A DNA stretch of 8,477 bases from the NCBI GenBank assembly GCA_963739545.1, contig CAVUAT010000003.1:1-8477 (forward strand), read 5' to 3'. Made by a program: the position numbers and the translations under genes. Each line of letters begins with the position of its first letter. Within the stretch, counting starts at the first letter, position 1. This document shows positions 1-7,662 of the stretch, piece by piece. The notes beneath the pieces were generated by a model, which saw nothing but the letters and a program-made list of their open reading frames with translations, was not told the origin of the DNA and made no database searches. Source of the stretch: CAVUAT01 sp963739545 (lineage in GTDB: Bacteria; Actinomycetota; Thermoleophilia; Solirubrobacterales; 70-9).

Positions 1-1282
1 AGCCGCCGAACGGGGTCGAGACCCGGACCGAGGTGTTGGAGTTGATCGAGATCACACCGGTCTCGAGCGCCCGGGCAACCCGCAGCCCGCGGCCGCCGTC
101 TCCGGTCCAGACCGATCCTGAGAGGCCGTAGATCGTGTCGTTGGCCATCGCGATCGCCTCGGCCTCGTCGTCGAACGGGATTACGACGGCGACGGGGCCG
201 AAGATCTCCTCGACCGCCGCGCGGTCCGAGTTCGAGACCGGGCTCAGGACGGTGGGCGCGAACCAATAGCCGGGTCCGTCGGGAGCGGAGCCGCGGACGG
301 CGACGGGTGCGTCGTCCGGGACGTAGGAGGAGACGGTCTCGAGTTGGTCGGCCGAGATGAGAGGGCCCATCTGGGTCATCTCGTCGAGCGGGTCGCCGAC
401 TGAGATGCCTTCGACGGTGTCCTTCATCGCGGCGAGAAACGGGTCGACGGCCTCGCGCTGGACGAAGATGCGCGAGCGAGCGCAGCAATCCTGGCCCGAG
501 TTTCCGAACACCGCCATCGGCGCGGCGGCTGCCGCTGCCTCGATGTCGGCGTCGGCGAAGACGATGTTCGGGGACTTGCCGCCGAGCTCGAGTGTGACCC
601 TCTTGATGGTTGCAGCGGCACCTTGGGCGATCCCGCGGCCGACCTCGGTCGACCCGGTGAAGGCGACCTTGGCGACGTCGGGGTGCTCGACCAGGCGCTG
701 CCCGCAGACGCTGCCGGGGCCCGCCACCACGTTCAGCACGCCCTCGGCGAGCTCGGCTCCGAGCGCGATCTTTTCGAGCTCGACCGATGTGAGAGGCGTC
801 AGCTCTGCCGGCTTCAGCACCACGGTGTTGCCGGCGGCGAGCGCCGGTGCCACCTTCCACGACGCGATCACCAGCGGGAAGTTCCAGGGAGTGATCAGCC
901 CGACGACACCGAGCGGCTCGCGGAAGGTCATGTCGACCCCCCCGTCCACCGGGATCGTCTGCCCGAGCAGGCGCTCTGGAGCGCCCGCGTAGTAGCGGAA
1001 GCATTCGATGACCATCGCGATCTCGCCGCGGGCATCGGAGATCGGCTTGCCGGCGTTGCGCGCCTCCATCGTCGCGAGCTCGCCGGACCGCGCCTCGATT
1101 GCATCGGCGAGCTTCCGCATCGTCGCGGCGCGCTCGGCGGGGCCAACTGCGCGCCAAGCGGGAAACGCGGCCTTCGCCTTTGCCACCGCGGCGTCGACCT
1201 CGTCGGCGCCCGCGCGCGCGAGCTCGGCCATCACCTGCTCGGTCGCGGGCTCGACCACCTCGATCACGCCGCCGCCCGTCAC
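1..1282 (-). CDS. Aldehyde dehydrogenase (NAD(P)+-dependent, aminoaldehyde/betaine-aldehyde type), C-terminus cut by window edge
   Basis: The enzyme oxidises an aldehyde to the acid with NAD(P)+; next to a PuuD-like hydrolase and a gamma-glutamylamine synthetase the likely substrate is a gamma-glutamylated aminoaldehyde (PuuC role), which is inference. The frame is open for 427 codons to the window edge. Visible family motifs: TPWNFP at 131-136, cofactor-binding lysine in LKPAE (K157), FTGSTEVG at 208-215, general base in LELGGK (E232), catalytic cysteine in GQDCC (C266) and EEIFGPV (E359). It stops at the PFGG motif, so roughly 50 residues are missing beyond the edge. The start chosen is GTG at 1282, which overlaps the upstream TGA by 4 bases and has GGAG 7 bases before it. 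The N-terminus is shorter than in many relatives, but an actinobacterial-style start directly at the first strand is common. Frame and family are very secure; the substrate is not. Confidence 0.93.
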   Translation of the reverse strand, partial: MTGGGVIEVVEPATEQVMAELARAGADEVDAAVAKAKAAFPAWRAVGPAERAATMRKLADAIEARSGELATMEARNAGKPISDARGEIAMVIECFRYYAGAPERLLGQTIPVDGGVDMTFREPLGVVGLITPWNFPLVIASWKVAPALAAGNTVVLKPAELTPLTSVELEKIALGAELAEGVLNVVAGPGSVCGQRLVEHPDVAKVAFTGSTEVGRGIAQGAAATIKRVTLELGGKSPNIVFADADIEAAAAAAPMAVFGNSGQDCCARSRIFVQREAVDPFLAAMKDTVEGISVGDPLDEMTQMGPLISADQLETVSSYVPDDAPVAVRGSAPDGPGYWFAPTVLSPVSNSDRAAVEEIFGPVAVVIPFDDEAEAIAMANDTIYGLSGSVWTGDGGRGLRVARALETGVISINSNTSVRVSTPFGG

Positions 1283-2007
1283 ACCGCGGCTCCGTCCTTG
1301 GCGGCCTCGACCAGCGAGCTGATGATCGCGCTCCGGCCGTCCTCCTCCGGATGCCAGATCACGCCGAGCGCATAGCCCGAGCGTTCGGCAGGAAGCTCGA
1401 TCGCCTCGACGGTCTCGTCGCCGACTGCCCAGCCGCTCTCGATGAGGCCGTCGCCGAGGCGCTCGATCCCCTGGTGGTGGTGGGACTTGACGGCGACGAG
1501 CTCGCTGCCGGCGGCGCGAGCTGCGAGTGAGCCCGGCTCGAGGCGGACATCGTGGTCGCCGAATGAGCCCGGGCTGTGCATGTGGTCGCTGTGTCCGATT
1601 ACGTCCGGCAGGTGCTGGAGGAGCGTGCCCCCGAGCGCGACGTTGAGGAGCTGCATGCCGCGGCAGATCCCGAGCACGGGGAGCCCGCGATCGACCGCGC
1701 CCCGCGCGAGGGAGACCTCGAAGGCGTCGCGCTCGGGCCAGGTGATCTTGGTCTCCGGATGACTCTCGGCGCCGTAGGTAGAGGGGTCGATGTCGGAGCC
1801 CCCGGCGAGAATCAGCGCGTCGATCCGATCCAGCAGCGGCGCGGGCTCGGTGGTGACTGACTCGTCTGGAGGCAGCAGCAGCGTCAGGGCCCCTGCGCTC
1901 TGCACCGCGGTCGCATAGGAGCGCGGCGCCAGCGTCACCGTTTCGTCCCAGACCGTCCAACGAGCGCGCTCGACGGCGGTGCAGATGCCGACCGCTGGGC
2001 GTGTCAT
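1279..2007 (-). CDS. puuD: Gamma-glutamyl-gamma-aminobutyrate hydrolase-like protein (PuuD family, class I glutamine amidotransferase fold, peptidase C26)
   Basis: Cytoplasmic hydrolase of 242 residues expected to cleave a gamma-glutamyl amide, releasing glutamate and the amino acid product (GABA in the putrescine route). The catalytic triad is visible: nucleophile C115 in LGICRGMQLLN, H219 and E221 in WHPEE. It also has the family histidine-rich KSHHHQG at about 174-180 and the ILAGGSDIDP loop at about 67-76. Length and Cys position agree with E. coli PuuD (Cys114). I prefer ATG at 2007, with AGG 8 bases upstream, over the in-frame GTG at 2013, which lies only 2 bases after that AGG. It begins 10 bases after the synthetase stop and its stop overlaps the aldehyde dehydrogenase start, so the three genes are almost surely one transcript. 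The family call is strong. The acyl part cleaved (GABA, beta-alanine, glycine or other) cannot be read from the sequence. Confidence 0.9.
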   Translation of the reverse strand: MTRPAVGICTAVERARWTVWDETVTLAPRSYATAVQSAGALTLLLPPDESVTTEPAPLLDRIDALILAGGSDIDPSTYGAESHPETKITWPERDAFEVSLARGAVDRGLPVLGICRGMQLLNVALGGTLLQHLPDVIGHSDHMHSPGSFGDHDVRLEPGSLAARAAGSELVAVKSHHHQGIERLGDGLIESGWAVGDETVEAIELPAERSGYALGVIWHPEEDGRSAIISSLVEAAKDGAAV

Positions 2008-2017
2008 TGACACGGCC

Positions 2018-3347
2018 TCAAAGGCGCTCGAAGCCGCGGAACTTCTCCCAGTCGGTGACGGCCGACTCGCTGGCGTCGATCTCGACCTGGGCGCGGTTCA
2101 GGTAGTGGTCGATGACCTCCTCCCCGAAGGCCTCCTTCGCGACCGCGCTCCCCGCGAACAGGTCCCTCGCGGCGTAGATGTTCGTGGGCACGTGGGGCTT
2201 GTCGGACTCGTACGCGTTGCCCGGCAGAGGCGGCTCGAGCTCGAGCTCTTCGTCGATCCCGTGCAGGCCCGCCGCGATCAGTGCCGCGAGCGCGAGGTAT
2301 GGGTTGACGTCCGCGCCGGGCAGGCGGTTCTCGACGCGCAGCCCGGGCCCGTGGCCGACGACGCGCAGCGAGCAGGTCCGGTTGTCCTTGCCCCATGCGA
2401 CTGCGGTCGGGGCGAACGAGCCCTTGGCGAAACGCTTGTAGGAGTTGAGGTGCGGCGCGTAGAACAGCGAGAGCTCGCGCATGCAGGCGAGTTGCCCCGC
2501 GATGAAGCGGTCGAACATCTGCTGGTCGGCCGCGAACGCGTTCTCGCCCTTCTCGTCGGCGAGCGAGATGTGGATATGACACGAGCTGCCCTCGAGCTCG
2601 TTGAACTTGGCGATGAAGGTGATCGCCATCTCCTCCTGCGCGGCGATCTCCTTGGCGCCCGTCTTGTAGATCACGTGATTGTCGGCTGCCTCGAGCGCCT
2701 CGCCGTAGTGGAAGTTGATCTCGTGCTGGCCGAAGTTGCACTCGCCCTTCGAGTTCTCGACCATCATCTCGGCCGACTTGCATCTCGTTGCGGATGCGGC
2801 GGATCAATGGCTCGACGCGGGCGGTCCCGAGCAGCGAATAGTCGACGTTGTAGAGATTCGCCGGCTCGAGGTCGCGGTACGCCTTCTTCCACGCCTCCTC
2901 GTAGCTGTCCTTGAAGACGATGAACTCGAGCTCGGTGCCAGCGAAGGCCTGCAGTCCTCGGTCTTCGAGGCGGCGAAGCTGGCGGCGCAGGATCTGCCGC
3001 GGTGAAGCGACGACCTCGGTGCCGTCCTCCCACTCGACATCGGCGAGCAGCATCACGGTGCCCTCGTGCCACGGGACGGGCCGCAGCGTATCCAGGTCCG
3101 GCTTCATCACGAAGTCGCCGTACCCGCGCGCCCACGAAGACATCTTGTAGCCCGAGACGGTGTCCATATCCACGTCGACGGCGAGCAAATAGTTGCATCC
3201 CTCAGCGCCGTGCTCGAGCGTCTCGTCGAGGAAGTACTGCGCGGTCAGGCGCTTCCCCTGGAGCCGTCCTTCCATGTCGGCGATTGCCAGCAGCACTGTG
3301 TCGACGCTGCCGTCTCCTATTGCACCCTTCAGGTCATCGAGTTTCAC
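2018..3347 (-). CDS. Glutamine synthetase family protein, probable gamma-glutamylamine synthetase (PuuA/GlnA3/GlnA4 type), interrupted by a one-base frameshift
   Basis: ATP-dependent ligase expected to join glutamate to an amine (putrescine, another polyamine or ethanolamine) as step one of the gamma-glutamyl route. Restoring the frame at 2780 gives about 442 residues, normal for the family. Visible features: metal-binding glutamates in GTELEF (about 137-142), GECNFGQHEI (about 201-210), the HIH motif in SSCHIHIS (about 257-259), NRTCSLR with its arginines (about 322-328) and ENRLPGADVNPY (about 339-350). The first 189 codons, to M189, read in one frame; from K190 the family sequence continues in another, and the original frame degenerates into arginine-rich shadow sequence. 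I choose GTG at 3347 because AAAGG lies 6 bases upstream; ATG at 3377 is in frame but lacks such a site. It heads the operon with the PuuD-like hydrolase and aldehyde dehydrogenase. Family certain; amine substrate unknown; whether the gene is functional depends on the frameshift being real. Confidence 0.85.
2777..2783 (-). other. Frameshift site in the glutamine synthetase family gene
   Basis: On the minus strand the codons run GAG ATG, then an extra C (plus-strand G at 2780), then AAG TCG GCC GAG ATG ATG. Dropping that one base joins RNEM to KSAEMMVEN with exactly the spacing seen in glutamine synthetase relatives between the RNEM-like and KGECN motifs. There is no homopolymer run and no obvious slippery heptamer, so a base insertion (natural or from assembly) is more likely than programmed frameshifting. 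Confidence 0.85.
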
Positions 3348-3397
3348 GATTCGCCTTTCTGCCACCGGTCGGCGCATTCGATAAAAGGTGTGCTTCC

Positions 3398-3413
3398 CCG
3401 ACCTATTGGTCGG
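3398..3413. promoter_or_regulatory. 16-bp palindrome, candidate repressor operator
   Basis: CCGACC-TATT-GGTCGG has perfect 6-base arms around a 4-base AT-rich centre. It sits in the 112-bp divergent region and covers the predicted transcription start of the minus-strand operon, where a dimeric repressor (TetR- or GntR-like size) would block initiation. A partial copy of the right arm, GGTCGGCG, recurs at 3367-3374. No regulator gene is present in the window, so the cognate protein is unknown. Confidence 0.45.
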
Positions 3414-3417
3414 CGGG

Positions 3418-3447
3418 ACTCTATTCCGCTCATCGCGAGAACGTCAA
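3418..3447 (-). promoter_or_regulatory. Predicted sigma70-type promoter for the gamma-glutamylamine operon
   Basis: Read on the minus strand, TTGACG (3447-3442) is followed after 18 bases by TAGAGT (3423-3418). These match the -35 TTGACA and the TAnnnT form of the -10 box common in GC-rich bacteria. The start of transcription would fall near 3411, leaving a leader of about 65 bases before GTG 3347. The -35 box overlaps the ribosome site of the divergent dehydrogenase gene. Prediction by eye only. Confidence 0.45.
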
Positions 3448-3459
3448 GGGAAACACGAA

Positions 3460-4902
3460 ATGGAAGCTGCCACCGCATCGGCTCCGGCCGCACTTCGTCA
3501 GGGGCCCCTGCCGACCGGCCCGTTCGATGTCGCGGTGATAGGCGCCGGAGTGGTCGGCGCCGCGATCGCACGGGACCTGTCGCTGCGCGGCGCGTCCTGT
3601 GTGCTCGTCGAGGCAGGAAACGATGTCGGCGCAGGGACGAGCAAGGCAAACACCGCGATTCTCCACACGGGCTACGACACGAAGCCGGGAACGATTGAAT
3701 CCGAGCTCGTCCCGCGGGGCTACGAGTTGCTCGCCGAATACGCCGAGCGGGTCCGGATCCCGGCCGCGAAGATCGGTGCGCTGATGGTGGCGTGGACCTC
3801 CGAGCAGGCTGCGTCCCTTCCCGCGATCGAACAGATCGCGCGAAAGGTCGGGGTCGCCGACACCCGGCAGGTCGGCGCCGAGGAGCTGTATCGACGCGAG
3901 CCCGCGCTCGGTGAAGGGGCGCAGGGCGGCCTCGAGATCCCGGGCGAGGGAATCATCTGCCCGTTTACGACGGCCCTCGCGTTCGCGGCCGAGGCTCTCG
4001 CGGCGGGCTGCGTGCTGGTGCTGCGCGCGCGCGTGCTCGGCATCAGCGACGAGGCGGACTCGGACGGTCAGCCCCTGCACCGCCTGCGAACGGCCCGCGG
4101 TGAGGTCGGGGCCGGGTTCGTCGTCAACGCCGCGGGGCTGCACAGTGATGAGATCGACGCGATGCTCGGCCGGGACGAGTTCACGATCAAGCCGCGCCGC
4201 GGTGAGCTCGTCGTCTACGACAAGCTCGCCCGCTCGCTGGTCAATCATGTGCTGCTGCCCGTCCCGACTGCGAAAACGAAGGGGGTGCTGGTCTCGCCCA
4301 CGGTCTATGGCAACGTGCTGCTGGGCCCGACGGCCGACGACGTCCGGAGCAGGGAGGACCGGTCGACCACCGCCGCCGGCCTCGAGTACCTGCTCGACGC
4401 CGGGTCGCGCCTGATGCCTGCGCTCGCCGGCCATGAGGTGACTGCCACCTACGTCGGACTGCGGGCAGCAACCGAGGACCCCGACTACCGCCTCAGCATC
4501 CACCCCGAGCTGCGCTACGCGTGTGCAGGAGGCATTCGCTCGACCGGCGTGACCGCGTCGATGGCGATCGCCGAGCGCATCCGCGAGGGCCTGGCGAATG
4601 CCGGCCTGAAGCTGACCGCTCCGACTGAGGTGGAATTGCGGATGCCCAACATCGGTGAACTGGGCCCGCGCCCCTACCAGCAGGCGGAGCTGGTCGATGC
4701 GAACCCGGAGATGGGGCGCATCGTCTGCTTCTGTGAGCGCGCGACCCGAGGCGAGATCACCGCCGCCCTCGCCGGCTCGATCCCGCCGGCGGATCTCGAT
4801 GGCCTCCGGCGCCGAACGCGCGTGCTCATGGGCCGCTGCCAGGGGTTCTTCTGCGGCGCCGAGGTGACCGAGGCGCTGTCGGAGCCGAAGGCCCAGCGAT
4901 GA
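3460..4902 (+). CDS. GlpA-like FAD-dependent glycerol-3-phosphate dehydrogenase/oxidoreductase with C-terminal [2Fe-2S] (BFD-like) domain
   Basis: A 480-residue flavoprotein of the DAO/GlpA superfamily, expected to oxidise glycerol-3-phosphate (or a related hydroxy compound) and pass electrons to an acceptor. The N-terminal FAD site is clear: DVAVIGAGVVGAAIARDLSLRG at about 23-44 with the GxGxxG at 28-33 and an acidic E51 ending strand 2. GTSKANTAILHTGY follows at about 59-72, and the FAD-binding GGIRSTGVTAS lies near 357-367. The C-terminus holds four cysteines, C423 and C425 in VCFCE, and C460 and C464 in GRCQGFFC, the pattern of the [2Fe-2S] domain at the end of GlpA. ATG 3460 is chosen because AAGGGA lies 8 bases before it; an in-frame GTG at 3388 would add 24 residues without family character. 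It overlaps the next gene by ATGA. Glycerol-3-phosphate as substrate is supported by the following kinase but not proven. Confidence 0.88.
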   Translation: MEAATASAPAALRQGPLPTGPFDVAVIGAGVVGAAIARDLSLRGASCVLVEAGNDVGAGTSKANTAILHTGYDTKPGTIESELVPRGYELLAEYAERVRIPAAKIGALMVAWTSEQAASLPAIEQIARKVGVADTRQVGAEELYRREPALGEGAQGGLEIPGEGIICPFTTALAFAAEALAAGCVLVLRARVLGISDEADSDGQPLHRLRTARGEVGAGFVVNAAGLHSDEIDAMLGRDEFTIKPRRGELVVYDKLARSLVNHVLLPVPTAKTKGVLVSPTVYGNVLLGPTADDVRSREDRSTTAAGLEYLLDAGSRLMPALAGHEVTATYVGLRAATEDPDYRLSIHPELRYACAGGIRSTGVTASMAIAERIREGLANAGLKLTAPTEVELRMPNIGELGPRPYQQAELVDANPEMGRIVCFCERATRGEITAALAGSIPPADLDGLRRRTRVLMGRCQGFFCGAEVTEALSEPKAQR

Positions 4903-6182
4903 GCATCGCCGACGGCCCGGTGATCATCGGCGGCGGCCCCTCGGGGCTGGCAGCGGCGATCGAGCTGCGGCGGTTGGGAGTGGGGCCCGTGACGGTGATC
5001 GAACGTGAGCGGCAGGCGGGCGGCATCCCGCGCCACAGCAACCACACGGGCTTCGGCGCGCGCGACCTGCGCCGGGTGATGTCAGGGCCGCGATACGCGG
5101 AGCGCTACCGCGCGCTCGCCGCCGACGCGGGCGTCGATGTCGTCTCCGAGACCATGGTGACCGGCTGGGACGGGCCCAGGAGCCTTTGGCTGACCGGTCC
5201 CGGCGGCCGCCGCCGTATCGAACCATCCGCGGTGGTCTTGGCGACCGGTTGCCGCGAGCGCCCCCGCTCGGCGCGATTGGTGCCCGGCATGCGGGGCCCG
5301 GGGGTGATCACGACCGGGATGCTGCAGCAGCTGGTCTACCTGAAGGGGCAGCGCCGGATCGGCCGTCGCGCGGTCGTTGTCGGCGCCGAGCACGTCAGCT
5401 TCTCCGCCGTTGCCACCCTCGCCCACGGCGGCGCCTCGACGGCCGCGCTGGTCACCGAGCACCCGCGCCACCAGTCGCTCGGCGCCTTTCGCCTCGGCGC
5501 TCGGGTTCGGTTCCGGGCGCCGGTCCTCACTCGCAGCAGGGTGAGCGGAATCCGGGGCAGCGGCGGCCGCATCGAGGAGGTCGAGATCACCAGTCTCGAT
5601 TCAGGTCGCGTCCGGACGGTCGCCTGCGACCTCGTCGTGTTCACGGCCGATTGGATTCCCGACCACGAGCTCGCAGTGATGGCTGGATGCGAGCTCGATC
5701 CAGCGACGTCGGGGCCGCTCGTGGACGCGGGCATGCACACGACCGTCCCCGGCGTGTTCGCCACCGGCAACCTCATCCATCCCGCAGAGACCGCCGACTC
5801 ATGTGCGCTCGTCGGGCGGCATACGGGAGCGATGGTGGCGAGCGACCTGGCTGCCGCGGGGACCGGGCAGCGCGCGGGTTGGGCCGACGGAAGGCCTCCG
5901 CCCGTTCGGGTCCGCGCTGCGCCGCCCCTGCGATGGGTCGTTCCCAACCTCTTCTCGGCGCCGGTCGGGAGCGGCGTCGAGCGCCCGCCCCGCGATCGCT
6001 ACCTGCTGCGCTCGGACAGCTTCCTGCGAGCGCCGCGGCTCGAGGTCGCCCAGCGGGGGAAGACGCTGTGGCAGGGCCGGCTGCCGCGGCTGATCCCCGG
6101 TCGCTCCGCGCACATCCCCGCGGATTGGACTTCGAGAGTCGATCCCCACGGCGCTGAGATCGACGTTAGGGTCAGCGGATGA
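4899..6182 (+). CDS. FAD/NAD(P)-dependent oxidoreductase (Pyr_redox_2 family), partner of the GlpA-like dehydrogenase
   Basis: A 427-residue flavoprotein with an FAD Rossmann motif VIIGGGPSGLAAAIELRRLG at about 8-27, the ATGCRERPR motif at about 115-123, a second dinucleotide-binding segment VVVGAEHVSFSAV at about 159-171 and the PGVFATGNL motif at about 284-292 that closes the FAD fold. About 100 further residues, from VVPN near 347 to the end, form a separate C-terminal part with no catalytic motif I recognise. Families like this sit beside GlpA-like proteins, for example in the Thermotoga glycerol cluster, and are thought to move electrons between the dehydrogenase and a nicotinamide or other carrier. 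It starts with ATG overlapping the previous stop (ATGA), with AAGG 7 bases upstream, and its own stop overlaps the kinase start. It is not a true GlpB (which belongs with GlpC). The exact reaction is unknown. Confidence 0.85.
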   Translation: MSIADGPVIIGGGPSGLAAAIELRRLGVGPVTVIERERQAGGIPRHSNHTGFGARDLRRVMSGPRYAERYRALAADAGVDVVSETMVTGWDGPRSLWLTGPGGRRRIEPSAVVLATGCRERPRSARLVPGMRGPGVITTGMLQQLVYLKGQRRIGRRAVVVGAEHVSFSAVATLAHGGASTAALVTEHPRHQSLGAFRLGARVRFRAPVLTRSRVSGIRGSGGRIEEVEITSLDSGRVRTVACDLVVFTADWIPDHELAVMAGCELDPATSGPLVDAGMHTTVPGVFATGNLIHPAETADSCALVGRHTGAMVASDLAAAGTGQRAGWADGRPPPVRVRAAPPLRWVVPNLFSAPVGSGVERPPRDRYLLRSDSFLRAPRLEVAQRGKTLWQGRLPRLIPGRSAHIPADWTSRVDPHGAEIDVRVSG

Positions 6183-7645
6183 GCGAGAAACTCGTGCTGG
6201 GTATCGACGAAGGGACGACCGGAGTCAAGGCGGCCCTGTTCGACGAGCGCCTGCAGCCGATACGAGAAGCGCGGCGCGACAAGGTGATTCGGCACCCCGA
6301 GGAGGGCTGGGTCGAGCAGGACGGCGAGGAGGTCCTCGCCGTCGTGGTGGAGGCCGTCGCCGAGTTGCTCCAGGACCCACCCGGGGAGGTCGTCGCGTGC
6401 GGGCTCGACCATCAAGGCGAGTCGGTGCTCGCCTGGGACGCCGAGAGCGGCAAGCCGCTCAGCCCGATCGTGGTCTGGCAGGACAAGCGTTCACAACTCG
6501 TTCTCGACAGGCTCACCGAGCGTGAAGCCGAGGTGCAGGCACTGAGCGGTCTCCCGTTCGACCCCTACTTCTCCGCGGCCAAGCTCGCCTGGCTGTTGGA
6601 GAACGAGGATGCCGTGCAGCAGGCACGCGAGCGAGGAACCCTGCGGATGGGCACGGTGGACTCCTTCCTGTGCGACCGCCTCGGCGCCGGCTTCGCAACC
6701 GACGCCTCGACCGCCTCGCGGACCCAGCTGCACACCCTGGGCAAGCCGGGGTTCGACCCCGAGCTGTGCGAGATCTTCGGGGTGCCCCCAGATGTCTTGC
6801 CCGAGGTCCGCGACACCGCCGGCGAACTGGGGACGCTCACGCACGAGAGCTGGCCCGTCGAGCTTCCGTTGCGCGCCCAGGTTGTCGACCAGCAGGCCGC
6901 GCTCGCCGGGGCCGCATGCGTCGTGCCCGGCCGTGTCAAGGCGACCTACGGCACCGGCGTCTTCGTGCTCGCCCACGTCGGAGAGGGGATTCCCCAAGCG
7001 GCAGGGGGCCTGCTACCGACCGTCGCGTGGAGCATCGACGGCAGGGTGGAGTACGCGCTCGACGGAGGGGTCTTTGCGGCCGGGGCGATGCTCGAGTGGC
7101 TCTGCAGGGAGATGGGCCTCGCGGCGGACCCACCGGCGCTCGGTGAGCTAGCGCGTACGGTGGATGACGCGGGCGGGGTGCGGGTGCTGCCCGGCCTCGC
7201 CGGCCTGGGAGCGCCGTGGTGGCGTCCCAACGCCCGAGCCGTGGTCTCGGGTGTCCAGGGCGGAACCAGCGCCGCGAACGTCGCCCGCGCGGCTCTCGAG
7301 GGCATCGCGTGGCGAGTGGCCGACATCGTCGCCGCGATCCGCGAGACGACCGAGGTGGCGACCCTGCGCGTGGACGGCGGAGTCACCAACGAGCCGCTGA
7401 TGCTTCAACTTCAGGCAGACGCGATCGGCGCCTCGGTCGAGGCGGCTGGTGCTGACGCGACCGTCCTCGGCTCCGCGGCGCTGGCGGCGGTCGGCGGCGG
7501 GATCGTCTCTTCGCTCAGCGACCTCACCGAGCTGCTTCCGGCTGACCGGAGGGTCGAGCCCGAGCGCGACGCCGACTGGCGCTCGGCCGAGCACGAGAGC
7601 TGGCGCGCCTTCGTCGCGGCGACCAAGACCCTCGAGCCCAGCTGA
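6179..7645 (+). CDS. FGGY-family carbohydrate kinase, glycerol-kinase-like with altered substrate site
   Basis: A 488-residue cytoplasmic ATP-dependent kinase resembling GlpK along its whole length. Visible: the phosphate-1 loop LGIDEGTTGVKAALFD (7-22), GWVEQDGEEVL (43-53), PIVVWQDKRS (96-105), SGLPFDPYFSAAKLAWLLEN (123-142), GTVDSFL (158-164), TDASTASRTQL (174-184), the catalytic aspartate D237 in VDQQAAL, KATYGTG (254-260) and the FGGY-signature region near LRVDGGVTNEPLMLQLQADA (396-415). In E. coli GlpK glycerol is held by Arg83-Glu84 (NQRET), Tyr135 and Asp245. Here the equivalent segment is HQGES (78-82), so the Glu is kept (E81) but the Arg is Gly80; Y130 and D237 remain. The start ATG overlaps the upstream stop, with AGGG 7 bases before it. 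It is the last gene of the operon and ends before a GC hairpin. Glycerol is the most economical substrate, but a related polyol is possible. Confidence 0.87.
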   Translation: MSEKLVLGIDEGTTGVKAALFDERLQPIREARRDKVIRHPEEGWVEQDGEEVLAVVVEAVAELLQDPPGEVVACGLDHQGESVLAWDAESGKPLSPIVVWQDKRSQLVLDRLTEREAEVQALSGLPFDPYFSAAKLAWLLENEDAVQQARERGTLRMGTVDSFLCDRLGAGFATDASTASRTQLHTLGKPGFDPELCEIFGVPPDVLPEVRDTAGELGTLTHESWPVELPLRAQVVDQQAALAGAACVVPGRVKATYGTGVFVLAHVGEGIPQAAGGLLPTVAWSIDGRVEYALDGGVFAAGAMLEWLCREMGLAADPPALGELARTVDDAGGVRVLPGLAGLGAPWWRPNARAVVSGVQGGTSAANVARAALEGIAWRVADIVAAIRETTEVATLRVDGGVTNEPLMLQLQADAIGASVEAAGADATVLGSAALAAVGGGIVSSLSDLTELLPADRRVEPERDADWRSAEHESWRAFVAATKTLEPS

Positions 7646-7662
7646 GCCGCGCCGAAACCACG

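Noticed and set aside
623..1375. 250-codon plus-strand ORF opposite the aldehyde dehydrogenase
   Set aside because: It lies opposite a strongly motif-supported gene and shows only composition-driven openness.
2004..2780. Continuation of the synthetase's first frame to a 457-residue product
   Set aside because: After RNEM the frame turns into low-complexity arginine-rich sequence, while all family motifs continue in the neighbouring frame ending at 2018.
2777..2783. Programmed ribosomal frameshift in the synthetase
   Set aside because: No slippery run, rare-codon pause or downstream structure is evident, and glutamine synthetase relatives are not known to need one.
3388..3459. Upstream GTG start adding 24 residues to the GlpA-like protein
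   Set aside because: The added segment translates the promoter/palindrome region and AAAGG lies only one base from the GTG; ATG 3460 has a proper ribosome site.
3430..4503. 357-codon ORF antisense to the GlpA-like gene
   Set aside because: High GC makes long antisense frames common; it has no recognisable motif and fully overlaps a well supported gene.
5186..6157. 323-codon plus-strand ORF within the second flavoprotein
   Set aside because: Arginine- and alanine-rich shadow of the Pyr_redox gene in another frame, with no family features.
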